Assembly (NCBI GenBank): GCA_903864375.1
Contig: CAIPFS010000458.1
Location: 1-23,907, forward strand
Direction: 5' to 3'
Origin: an uncultured Verrucomicrobiota bacterium
Lineage (GTDB): Bacteria; Verrucomicrobiota; Verrucomicrobiia; Limisphaerales; UBA9464
Length of the DNA: 23,907 bases
The stretch's first letter is position 1, and every line of letters starts with the position of its first letter. A model generated the notes under the pieces. That model searched no databases and was not told where the DNA came from. It saw only the letters and a program-made list of their open reading frames with translations. Positions 8,301 to 18,400 of the stretch are shown here, piece by piece. A program made the position numbers and the translations under genes.

Positions 8301-11300
8301 GGTCTGTCGGGTGATGCCCCGGTCCCAGTCATTTTGACTCACCAGCCGCATCAGGGCGTCATATTGCATGGATTTGCTGTTTCCCTGGGAGTCGGTGATG
8401 GCGATCAACGCGTTGTCGGCCCGATACTGATACCGGGTCACCCAGTTGGAGAAGGTGGGCGAAGGCCGTCCATCATCAGTGATTGGGTTGACTTCGTCGA
8501 TTTCGACGACCCGCTTCAATCCATCGTACCGGTGGGTGGTGTGTTTGCCGGAATAAGGCGACGTGGGATCGGTGCCATTTTCGTCGTAGCCGTGAGTCAG
8601 CAGGGGCTCGTACCGGGTCTCCGATGCTGAACCATCCGGCTGGAGAACGTGGCGTTCACGCCCGAGAGCATCATAGTCAAAAATCACTGCAGGCGCTGAA
8701 CCCAACCCCTGGGTGACGTAGCGTCCGTTCAGGTGAAAACTTCCAGACCAATTGGGTGAACGGACATCCTCAAAATCGAGATTGGTGGAATAATACGATT
8801 GAAGATGAACGAACGCCCCACCCCGGGCATTGAACTGCACAGCTCCCCCGGTGACGTACCGGGGAACACCGGTCGCGGGATCGGCATCCGCCTGGGCTTT
8901 CTGAAGTCGTGTTCTTCCAAGACCGTCCACATAGGATCGCCCGATATGATAGAAGGCTGACTTCGGCGCACCCGGGATGGAACCCGGTGTCCGATGCAGC
9001 TGTCGACTTTCCGTATAGCTCACCCGCCCGCCACCCTCCACGGGAATAGCTTCCCCGTAGCCGAATTCCTTGGTGGGGAAGGCATCCGTATCCCCGGGAT
9101 CCACCTCCCAAATCGTCCGCCCGAAGGTGTCATATCCATTCCGGGTGGTCTGTCCGTTGGCGTCGGTCATCCAAAGGGTCACCCCAAGGCCAAAATCGTG
9201 AGCCGAGGTCAACCGCAAGTCGGGATGCCCGCCACCCAGGTGCTGAACCTCGACCACCGGATAGGCGTGGAACAAGTCATCGAACTGATACTCTCTGGAG
9301 TGCCCGGTCTCGGAATGGGCGGGATCAGCCAGCGGATCCAATTCCGCGACCACATTGCCAAAGGCATCATATCGCTGGCGTTTCGAGAGAATAAAACCCT
9401 CCGGGATAGCCGTGTCACGCAGGCGTCGAACAAGCGTCACATTGCCCTGAGCAATGATCCCCTGGTTGGTCCCGGAAAAGGTCTCGTCGTCGTAAAAATG
9501 TTCGGACGCGGCAATGAGAGTTCCAGCCCCGTCCCGCACCTCGCTTCGAAGCGGAAATCCAATCAACCAGGCATTTGTGTTGTAAACGAAGCTATTCTTA
9601 AGGATCCGTTCATCATTTCCAGCCAAGGTATTGGTTCCCTCAACGATTCCCCAGGCATGAACCATGGTTTCATGCCCAAATTCATCGTAGTCATACTCCG
9701 TGAGAATTTCACGAGGTGTCCCGACTCCAAGTTCAGTGAGCAGAGTACGGCCCCGGGAGGGGGCCACCCATCGGGAAATCGCCCCGTTGATCCCCGTCCG
9801 AAACAGATGCAAGCCCCAATCCTGTTTGGATTGACCAAAAGAACGTCCATTCTCGGTTTCGCTGGAACTCACCAGCAGGCGGCCCTTCATGGCCAACTCG
9901 GTCGCACCCACGTCAAACTCGTACCGGGTGACCAGCGTGGGACAGTTGGTGTCCCCGACGGCTATCTTTTCCGCTCGTCCAAAACCGCGGAATTGCTTCT
10001 CCACGGGGTCATAGTAGGCATCATGATAGACAAACTGGCTCTCCACCGTATTACCCAGGGAATCGGAGACCGTCTCCCGCGACACGACCTCCACCGGGAA
10101 CGGCATCGGATGCGGCCAGTTGTAGTGATAAAGGCCCGCGGTATCGGTCCCATCCTGCAACAAATAATCGGTCGAGGTTCGGTACTCCATTCGTGTCACG
10201 CCTCCCAAGCCGTTTTGAATTTCGGTCAGAAGATTCGGACGGGGAACACAGCCCAAAATCTGACCAAAATCAAATATCTGGAGATGGGGAACCGTGGCTG
10301 AATCGGCCACCACCAGGTCCACCGTTCCGTTTCCATTCATGTCCGCCCACCGGAAACTGAGGGTCCCGACCGCGGCGGGTAATCCGCGAACCGTCCGTCG
10401 CGCTTCGAAGGTGTAATTACCCCGGTTAATCCAGAACCAAATCATTCCCGGCTCCGGGCGTTGAATCACCAAATCGACCAGGCCATCCCCATTGATGTCC
10501 TCCAAATCGGCACGGGCCACTTGATCGTCGGAAAGGAACGCTCCGTCGGGAAGGGGGACGATGGTCGGCGGCGAAAATCGTCCATACCCAAGACCTGCGG
10601 TGACGGTCACGCCACTGGGACGAATTCGGGCGATATCCGGTACCCGGTCCCCATTGAAATCAATCACCTTGACCCCGGGGGCGCTCAGCAGGAATCCCGC
10701 GTCGGGGATCACGGTAACCCGGGGGGAGTACTTCTCCGCCCCCAGATTGTACCAGATCTGGTATCCCGCCCCGTCTCCCACCCGGATGCTCTTGATGATG
10801 TCCATTCGCTTGTCGAAATTGATATCGGCCACACGTGTGTCCGGATCGAAATGGGGCATTGGAGGCGGAAAGTCTTGGGCAGCGATGCGTGCCTGGCCCG
10901 CCCAACCCACCGTTGACGGCTGGGTCCCAGGAATACTGCGATAATAATACGCGCCATCGAACACCACCCGCACCAAGTCTACGAGTCCGTCCCCATCCAC
11001 ATCCGCCAAATGGGAATCTCCAGAGGCAAGATCGCTGTTCCACGCCAGACCGTCCGGCCCGGCTCCCATCGGTTCACCCGAATTCCATTGGAGGGATCCT
11101 GTTTTATCGCCGCGTTGCCCGGCATTGATAAATGCCGTATGCCCTCCGAAACCCGGTTCAGTTCGAAGGAGGTCCGGTAATCCATCGCCGTTCAGGTCGA
11201 CCAGATCGATCAACGGGTTTTCAAAGGTTGAAAACGGCTCGTTCAGTGATCCAATGGCCAATCCAGCGGCAGAAAGATCCGTTGCCGTGCTCCCCGAAGT

Positions 11301-12374
11301 ATAGGAATACGTGGTGGACGGATATCGGGTCACCCCGTCCGCTCCCACCCGGGTGATGGACTTTAGCAGAGTGCGATACGAATCCGGTTCATAACCGATA
11401 AGATACCGGCGGTTCAGGTTGTCGGGGACCCCATCCTGATTGAAGTCTCCCTGGGCATGATTAGTCAGCACCGGACCCTGAGTACCGACATCGACCTGAA
11501 TCAGGCGCTTTCCCGAACGCACCACAAATCCTGACCGACAATCCTCAAACCAATCAGGGCGGTCTTCATATTGAAATCGGACAAAATGAAAATTCTGCCA
11601 TGGCCCCGGCCCGGCCCCGTAGCGCACCTCCACCAGGAATTTTTCGTTAAGATTCCCAATCCCCGGGTAGGAGGCGTAGTGGAACTCAATGGTGTTTCCG
11701 TGGGTGTCGAATTCCTTTTCCAGAAGCCACTCAAAGACATGAGTCGGGTTGTCGGGATCAACGATGCGGGCCTCATGGGTCTGCCCGTAAATGCTTCGGC
11801 TCCCCGACTGGCTGACGCCCTCCCAATAATCCCCTATCCGTCGGAATCGCGTAAAGTGACTCTCTATCTTCGCGAAATAATTGGTACCGCCTTCTTCCAA
11901 AACGGGCACAAGGTCCTCACCCGAACTTTCGATAAAGATATCCTCCTCCTGAATATTGTCGATCACCCCGTCCAGATCGTCATCGATGCCGTTTGGCCCA
12001 TCCATGTAACGAGGGATGCCCTTGTCGGTCCGCCGCTGGATGGCTCCGAGGCCCATTCCCCATCCCAGTCCCAACACCCCGTTTCCGCCACCCCCCTGAT
12101 AACTCAGGGCCAGCTGGGGAGCCATTCCGGCCGTGCCGATCGGCACCGTCAGCGGGTAGGAATGGCTTCCCATTCCGGTGCTCATCGACGGTTGAAAGGA
12201 TTCACCGAGACCCTCGAAACTCCCCGGACCCCCGGGGAGTGAAACGGCACCACCTCCCACGCCGCCGTTCTGGCCATGCGCAATCCAACCCACAGCCAGC
12301 ATCAACATCCCGGTCAGAAGGCACCTGACTCCCCACACCGGAACAATGAACCGTTGAAGTCCCCTTTGCTTCAT
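5370..12374 (-). CDS. Secreted SpvB/TcB-TcC-type RHS toxin protein with IQM-like C-terminal domain
   Basis: Protein of 2334 residues matching a fused Tc toxin B and C subunit, a hollow YD-repeat shell that encloses its own toxic C-terminus. Order: Sec signal peptide (1-34, ending AHG); SpvB N-terminal domain (about 45-140, GSHSYPLTVPIGTAGMAPQL); seven Asp-rich FG-GAP-type motifs (about 309-690, e.g. DLNGDGLPDLL, DVDGDGLVDLV); TcB middle region (about 695-825, PNLLTEIQNGLGG ... FRGFGR); YD repeats (about 890-1740); an inserted GWN domain (about 1792-1960); RHS core (about 1960-2065, DDHLGSASVITDEHG ... GRFVSVDPL ... DDPSGM), where TcC proteins self-cleave. The remaining 270 residues hold a domain resembling plant IQM proteins (2105-2245) and an acidic tail with four EPxYN repeats. 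ATG 12374 sits at the signal peptide; a TTG at 12401 would add nine residues. A signal peptide is unusual for TcB/TcC. No immunity gene follows. Confidence 0.9.
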   Translation of the reverse strand: MKQRGLQRFIVPVWGVRCLLTGMLMLAVGWIAHGQNGGVGGGAVSLPGGPGSFEGLGESFQPSMSTGMGSHSYPLTVPIGTAGMAPQLALSYQGGGGNGVLGLGWGMGLGAIQRRTDKGIPRYMDGPNGIDDDLDGVIDNIQEEDIFIESSGEDLVPVLEEGGTNYFAKIESHFTRFRRIGDYWEGVSQSGSRSIYGQTHEARIVDPDNPTHVFEWLLEKEFDTHGNTIEFHYASYPGIGNLNEKFLVEVRYGAGPGPWQNFHFVRFQYEDRPDWFEDCRSGFVVRSGKRLIQVDVGTQGPVLTNHAQGDFNQDGVPDNLNRRYLIGYEPDSYRTLLKSITRVGADGVTRYPSTTYSYTSGSTATDLSAAGLAIGSLNEPFSTFENPLIDLVDLNGDGLPDLLRTEPGFGGHTAFINAGQRGDKTGSLQWNSGEPMGAGPDGLAWNSDLASGDSHLADVDGDGLVDLVRVVFDGAYYYRSIPGTQPSTVGWAGQARIAAQDFPPPMPHFDPDTRVADINFDKRMDIIKSIRVGDGAGYQIWYNLGAEKYSPRVTVIPDAGFLLSAPGVKVIDFNGDRVPDIARIRPSGVTVTAGLGYGRFSPPTIVPLPDGAFLSDDQVARADLEDINGDGLVDLVIQRPEPGMIWFWINRGNYTFEARRTVRGLPAAVGTLSFRWADMNGNGTVDLVVADSATVPHLQIFDFGQILGCVPRPNLLTEIQNGLGGVTRMEYRTSTDYLLQDGTDTAGLYHYNWPHPMPFPVEVVSRETVSDSLGNTVESQFVYHDAYYDPVEKQFRGFGRAEKIAVGDTNCPTLVTRYEFDVGATELAMKGRLLVSSSETENGRSFGQSKQDWGLHLFRTGINGAISRWVAPSRGRTLLTELGVGTPREILTEYDYDEFGHETMVHAWGIVEGTNTLAGNDERILKNSFVYNTNAWLIGFPLRSEVRDGAGTLIAASEHFYDDETFSGTNQGIIAQGNVTLVRRLRDTAIPEGFILSKRQRYDAFGNVVAELDPLADPAHSETGHSREYQFDDLFHAYPVVEVQHLGGGHPDLRLTSAHDFGLGVTLWMTDANGQTTRNGYDTFGRTIWEVDPGDTDAFPTKEFGYGEAIPVEGGGRVSYTESRQLHRTPGSIPGAPKSAFYHIGRSYVDGLGRTRLQKAQADADPATGVPRYVTGGAVQFNARGGAFVHLQSYYSTNLDFEDVRSPNWSGSFHLNGRYVTQGLGSAPAVIFDYDALGRERHVLQPDGSASETRYEPLLTHGYDENGTDPTSPYSGKHTTHRYDGLKRVVEIDEVNPITDDGRPSPTFSNWVTRYQYRADNALIAITDSQGNSKSMQYDALMRLVSQNDWDRGITRQTFDDASNLLDREDAKGQHIRYVYDGANRKISEDFVDDASTEFSYRMHPDILYEYDVAAQPVGQGDGTALPQRNLLGRVVHVRDTQGDEYASYDDRGRIEWNVRSLPDLVHGQPVAYRTLMEYDSMNRVTRMVYPDDDFITYEYGDRTLLRRIRGGPNGTILDDRTYTPTGQTESTKMGNGVRTSYSYDARLRLTAMTTGGPVMGLDGLLSYRYTLDPSSNIREIDDLRPSAILADGDLRRNTQIFQYDSLYRLTGYQISHAPPGLPQRDDGHIAYRYDRIGNLLEQTSNLDQSERGWSVTDLGTLNYGGGLGPKNRVGRTTADGGPHAMTQLVHGTSVRDFTYDANGNMSRMGTSASLIWDFGDRLVGFRDDQSNAAYRYDYLGRRVSKQVSPASSSPNPAESTLYVSKGFEVRPHDVVVKHVFAGSRRIAQISGQLNATNRLHRLRLRAGWNLTALPVGTSNLVSSIGSAGDAALLWNSVSRGFQTLAANDASPAGSVLWIHAPQAGTVALRGSVGSDELPGISGSGGYFPFIGPTAVDLLSVMPPGTAYWRFDPDQKAWDIHLGLGTGTDPPSVQIGPGEALYLSASNAIAVPPGLFVARIRYYHDDHLGSASVITDEHGALLEESTYYPFGALRTHYQVGSDTVAYGFDGKERDAESGLHYFEARYLSAVLGRFVSVDPLERSDSPQSLNRYAYVNNRPISFDDPSGMKPRASLGNRAMQTHSGEQYKSSKEWGESDRVDPSTGAEFTVVEFGKKELKQKEVTVRGGKLVYKNKWFNNKVHTGGQRGMLGSGASKDVFIFVQDAKGRMFVARGDCGKIHHSSFVQKNSAGKKEVWMAGEIMVDNGVIRGVNNQSGHFRPTTEYLEDFKDHLRSVGANLEKADFLDKKNFSEGFKGNYKPAPPVTQSRSRSGTVGSSSQYNISPIDSDEHRYYRSPGDEPPNYNNGADEEDEPHYNTEEEPNYNNQEEPAYNSEG
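5373..5486 (-). repeat. Four degenerate EPxYN repeats at the C-terminus of the RHS protein
   Basis: The last 37 codons of the RHS gene encode four spaced motifs: EPPNYNN, EPHYNT, EPNYNN and EPAYNS, linked by Asp/Glu-rich spacers. The DNA shows matching repeats; for example TTATAGTTCGG occurs twice. The tail is strongly acidic and looks disordered. Confidence 0.8.
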
Positions 12375-12423
12375 TCGACCGCCTGTTGTGTCGCTGGTCA
12401 ATTCCCGTTGGCCGGGAACCCCT

Positions 12424-15400
12424 TCATTGCCCCTGATAAGAGTAGGTCTGGAACAGCATCAAGATATCCTTGATCCCATTTCCATCCCGGACTCCTCCGA
12501 CGGACTGTCCATCGATCAACCGCTGAAGCCCTTCATTGCGGTCGTTGAACAGAAAGCCGCCAGGAATCACCAGCCACCACTCGGTATTCCAGACCGACCG
12601 ACCGATCAGCCGACTGTCATAGTTCACCTGATTCAGGTTGTAACCGCCATCGTGGAAGGCACGGAACGGCGCAAACTGCCGGATGTCCACAAAGCTGCCG
12701 TTCACGGTATCGCTTCCGGGAATGAAACTGGTCGTCGATGGCACGCCTCCGCTTCCAAAAGAAAATGGAACGGGAATTCCCTGCTCAATCAGCTTCCATT
12801 CCCGTGTCGTTGATGAATTTCCCAGGGGTGATCGCATGATGTCTGATCCGATGGGGATCAGGAAGACACGGGGGGTATCCGACAACTGGACATTATTGTA
12901 GTTGTTGAACCAGACACCCACCGACCGAATCTTGGTGGCAAAGTGGCTGGCATCGTAGGCGTGATCGCCCCCTCCCAGCGGACGTCCAAAGAAATTCAGA
13001 CCAAGGTCGATGTCGGTTCCAAATCGGATGACCAGTCCGGGCTCGTTGGTTTGATTGGAGACAAATCGGGCGAATCGGCGGAACTCGGGCAAGTCATAGA
13101 GGTTGGTGACCAGGGAGCGGCGAAGTGTGGCCCGCCACAATTGGTCATTGGCTGCCCCGGTATTGGGTATCCGGAAGAATTCGCGCCGCAACGAGAACTG
13201 GGTGTCCTCCCGTTGAGGGTTATTAAAACCGAACTGCCCCTGCAACACCGACCAGTTGTTGATCATCCGTGCCATCGAATCCGCAAGGCCCGGGTCCCCG
13301 GATGTCCCGGCAGTCTGAGGAATCCCGTTCTTGATGCTGCCGATGGCCCGGCTTCGCATGATTTGACTCAAGAGCTTGGAGGGGGATCGATTGTCGCTGG
13401 GATCAAAGTTGGTCTCAAAATCAAAGGCCCGCGCCGCCATGTAGACATATTTGGCAGCCAGATCAAACTGGGCCTGGTATTTCTGCAGGGCGTCATTCCG
13501 GAAGATTCGGAAGGCCATGTCCTTGTAACGTTCCTGCTGAACCTTGGCAGCGGTCGCTTTCCGGAACCGGTTGAAGTCATCGAGAAGTCGGAATCCCCGG
13601 GCAAGGGATGATTGATATCGGGCCATCGTTTGCTGCAGCGCCTCGTACAACTGCTGGACTTCCAACCGGCGCTGAGGCTCCTGACGGACCAACTCCCTCA
13701 GACGACCAAGTGCCACGACATTGTCAAAGTTGTTACGGAGCGCTGTCAGCTGGATGTTGCTGGCGCTCTCAACCTCCTGTCGGGCCTGCTGGTCACTGAG
13801 TGTACTTAATTGTTCCTGGTCCCCCTCGTACTGAAGGGCTTCCGAAACCGCATATCCGGCGAGCCGGATTCCACCCCGTGCCACGGAAGTTAAATCACCG
13901 CCGGCAGCCACACCCGCCACAAGGGAGGTCGGCAGCATTTCCGCCAGGCCCTGCGCCAGTTCATCAGCGCTCCGGGCTCCACGCCTCCAATTGAGCTCGC
14001 GCTCGGTGGCATTCAGAATCTCGGTGTCGAGGGATGTCTGTGTCGCCAGTGTGGTGCTGAGCAGGACGATCTCGGAACTGTGGAGAGCGAATTGCGCTTC
14101 CAAATCCGTCAGGGCCTGATTGATCTGGGCCAGCTGGTCATCATATGCAGTCAACGACTGCTGAAACCGGAACCGGGCCTGAAGCAGGTCCGAACGATTG
14201 ATTTGAATCTCACCAGAGGCCCGTCGTGATCCGGTCCAGTTGGCCGGTTTGACCATCCCAAACCCATCGTGGGACAGGTTGTAGGTCACCGGTACCTGGA
14301 CGGTGGTTACAGCCCCACTGGAATCGACCGAGGGGGTTGTAAAGACGGCGGTGATGCTTTCTGAGTTCCCCGGTGGAATCCCCAGAAGTGAAGAGGGATC
14401 CACATATTCGTAATGCTGGGTGTCAGGACCATTGTATCCACCGGGATAGGTCTGACCGTTGTTCCCAATGTCGTCGGAATAGGGAGTGCCGAAGATTTCT
14501 ATCAATCGATTGTTGAAGTCTGCCGTGCGATCCTGGGTGTCCTTGTTGAACGCCGACAGGTCGTCCGCCTGCTTTCGGAGCTGTTGCGTGTTGTCCTCGG
14601 CATACTGAAAGACCGTGATGGCGTTGTTCATCGCCGTCACCGCCCGGTCATAAATCTGCTCGAAATGGGTCTTGCCCCCGTTCTGGGTCAATTGGCTGGG
14701 ATCGATGTCAAAGGGCATGAAGTTTTTTGCCAACCCCAACGGATTGACCCCTGCATCCGCCTTGTCGACCTCGCTCTGGATGGAATCCAACGTGGTGGCC
14801 AGTTCGTTGAGCTCGATGACGGTGGTGCGGTCCACCTTTTGCACCAGGTTCGTCACAACTTCCTGCGATGCCTCCGGCAGAAGCGCATTGCCCACGACCC
14901 AGTCGAGGAAAGCGGCCTGGCCCGCTCGAATACCCCATTCGGAAACTCCCCAGGATCGGGATTCGTTCGTTCCCAACTCGCGGCTCTTCGGGCTCTGGAC
15001 AGGGTCCTTGTAACCCCTCCATTGATTTTCTGGTGCCTCATCATAAAAGGCCCGATAGGTCAGATTGACGATTTCAGCTCCCGCACGCGCCTTGGCTGCC
15101 GCCGCCTGCGCGAACTTTCTCTCGTTCACATAATTGACCGTGACCGGGATACCCCCCACCTGTGTCGCCTCGGACCGCGGTGTCCAGGTGAAATGGGGAT
15201 TGCGGAAGAGCTGGTAGAAATATTTGGTGGCAGACAGATAATGTCCCCAGGCGTCGCCATGCCCCTGTGGATACATGATTTGTGCGTCCAGGGCATCAAC
15301 GAACCCATTGGTGTTCCCCAGCTCATCGGAGATCCCGTGTTTGAGGACGTAGGCCGTCTCTCCGACATCCCCGGTAAAATTCCAATACAGCCGGTTATAG

Positions 15401-18400
15401 ACTGGTGACACCTCGACTCCCGGGGCCTTGGCATCATCCCGCCCCCGCAAGAGTCCCAACTCCTCTTCGAGAAGACTGGCCTCCTGATTCATGAAGGCGA
15501 ACAACGTCGGGGCGGCGTCCGGTGGGATTTCCGCCCCCACACTAATGGTCGGATCGGAGGCGTCCGCAAAGGCCTCATTGCCGAGCAGCATGTAAAGATC
15601 GGAGAGACGTCCGGCGACGAGAATGAGCTGATCATCCACCGGGGCATAATCCACAGGTGGGGTTCCGTTCACGCTGAGCTTCAGGCCCTCCTTCAGCACG
15701 GTTTCATAAATCTGAATCAACCCATATTTGTCAATGGTGGCCGGATTGAGGGGAATGTCCCCCTCCCATCGGGGACCGGCCTGGGAGAGCATGCTCACCA
15801 GGGTATTCACCGTCCGGCTCGGATTGCCAAGGTCCTTGAACCGCTGTTCAAACGGATTGATGCCGCTGACGACCCGTTTAATCCAGCCCAACTGGATTTG
15901 GGGATCGGTCCAATCGCTCCAGTCGGTGCCACATGGACTCGAAGCATCCTTGGCATGATATCGACAAATCAACCAGTTGTCGCTCAGTGTCAGCAAGCCT
16001 GCGCCTTCAATGGTGAAATCGACGGCGCCCGTTCCATCGGACGGAAGGGGTGTGAGTCGGGTCCATCTTCCAAAATCTGTACCGTTGGGGACCGGCGGCT
16101 GACTTCCGTCCAAATCAGGCTGATAATACCAATCAAAGACGTATTTATCCGAGAGCCCACCCAGTTCCCCGTCGAAACGAAGCGTCAGCTTCTCGTCAAA
16201 CGGCGAACTGGGATCGACGACGTTCAACCGCCCCTTGTAAAGCGGGCAGACCACCTTGACGATTTCGAGCGAAATGGGGAGGTTGCCCGGCTGGCAATTG
16301 GTGGAGTTACCAAAGGCAACGGTCACATAGCCCTGCCCAGCCGCGACGCCCGCTGAGAGAGCCACTGAATCCAGCTTCGGGTCCGAGTAATCCGCATTGA
16401 TGGCCTTGCCCGCCGTGGCCACGAGAGATTCCACTGCTTTTTTGAAGTTGGGATCGGCGCCTCTGAATTTCACATCCTGCAACACCACGGCATCGCGGGC
16501 AGTAATGATGTTCGGCAACAAGTAGGTCCCCGGGATGGTGGCAATCTTCTGACCCCGGAACGACAGCACGTGTTGAGTCGGGTCATAGAACAGGCGGGAC
16601 CTGAGCGGGGGAGGCAGATTCTTAAAGAAGAGCAGGCCACCAATGTTTTCAGTCGCGACATCACTCGGAAGCGCAGCGAGCGGAACGGAGCGGGTCCGTG
16701 TCGCATCGATCAGGGCCACACTGGCTACCGATCGGGTTGCCTGCGATTGCTGGTAGAGGACCTCGACACTGCACTGTCCTCCGATATCGGGAAGCCCATT
16801 CTTTGAATCAATCAGGGTGTATCCCACGTGAAGTTTGGGAAGTTCCTGAAAGGCCAGGGTATTGGTGTAGGCGTCGGGAATGGCATCCGGCCAGAACACC
16901 AAATAGGAGAAATCAACGGGTGTACCGGGGGTCTGGGCATATTGGTCCAGCCAGGGAACGCATGCCCCGAATCGGGTATGGGGCAGCGTCGGGAAATAGA
17001 AATGATCCTGCGCCTGATAGAACCAGTGAAGGACAACATTGGTGCCCTGCCCGTTGTCACCCGCTGCCTGAGCCCAGAATGCGCCGCTTCGGTCCCTCCA
17101 GAACGGTCCTGAAACCCCCGCCGTTTGGGGACAATTCGAGTTGAGGGCACTGAGCGGGTAGGGCGCGCCAAGCTTGTTTCCCGCCAGACCGATGGTGTTG
17201 AAATGGTGGGTTGCGTCCTCTGCCACAACATTCCAAACCTGAAAGCCCGTTCGATTGGGATTCGCCGGAAGCGCGTAGGTCATCAGTACATACGGCAGCG
17301 AGGTGTTGGCAGTACCCAGATCACTGCGAAGCGCAAACAGGCCCTGTCCTCCGCCTGGCACCGCGGCGACCACCACATGTTCATCGTCCGGATTGAATCC
17401 GGGCTGATTCGGATCATTCTGGAAGTAGGGTTGGAAATTCGGATAGACCGCCGGGTCTAATGCCCCGGTGCCTGTTCCGCTGGCAATCACAAGGGTCGGC
17501 GTCTGGGCGGGCCACTGGGCCTGATAACGGGACACCAGCGACGGCCATTGGGTATCATACGCATCCAGATTCATCCACCAGACCTCCAGGTTCCCCAGAT
17601 TCACCGGGAAAATCTGGCCACTGTTGGTGTAAACGTTGTAGGCGAAGCGATCCTCGCGGAGGGGGGAATCAGTTGCCACATAAACGAAGCCCGGACGATT
17701 GGAGGGGGCATGATTGGAGGCCTGATGGGAGGCGTTTTGAATCTCAGTTCCAATCGGTGCCGGCTGGGCCGCCAGGTTGAAACGGGAGGTATCCTGATCC
17801 GATACGGATTGAACGGAGTTGAATGCGATGGTGTAGCCAACCGGTGTGGTCGGCGTGGCAAAGGAATATTTCAGCAGCGTGCGACCGAAACCGATGGTGC
17901 TGAACACCGTGCCACCATCCAAGCGCGCCCCGGTGTCGGCCTCCTGATAGATCAGCTCGGCGTTGAGATTGGTGGAAAGAAGAACTGACGTACCGCGGGC
18001 ATCGGATGTGTGCCCCCGCACATACCATTGCGGCTGGTTGGTCCAATCCGCGCGGAAATGGTCCATCTCATAGGGCCAGGCTATCCCCTGCACCCCCTGA
18101 CGCAACCAGAAGACTTCTACGGACGCAGGAAAGGACGGGCGGACCGGAAAAATCAATCCCTTCATGGGGCCGTCCACCTTGTGGACATAAACATAGGCCG
18201 GTCCGGAATCGGGAGAGGTGGTCCCCAAGGTGACCTTCCCAGGAATGGGGGGATTGTCGGGACTCGGCGTCAGGGGATTGAGTGCGGATCCAATCACTGC
18301 AGGGGCATCCGGATGATCCGGCAGGTTGCCCACGATATTGACCAACTGGAATCCGAGGAAACCATTCGAGAACCCGTTGACATTTTCATAGTGCAGCAGG

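Noticed and set aside
8994..10301. 435-codon plus-strand frame inside the RHS gene
   Set aside because: Antisense shadow of the YD-repeat and TcB-middle coding region; composition is repetitive Ile/Gly/Pro with no domain.
14413..15408. 331-codon plus-strand frame inside the giant TcA-like gene
   Set aside because: Antisense shadow of a region with strong coding character on the minus strand.
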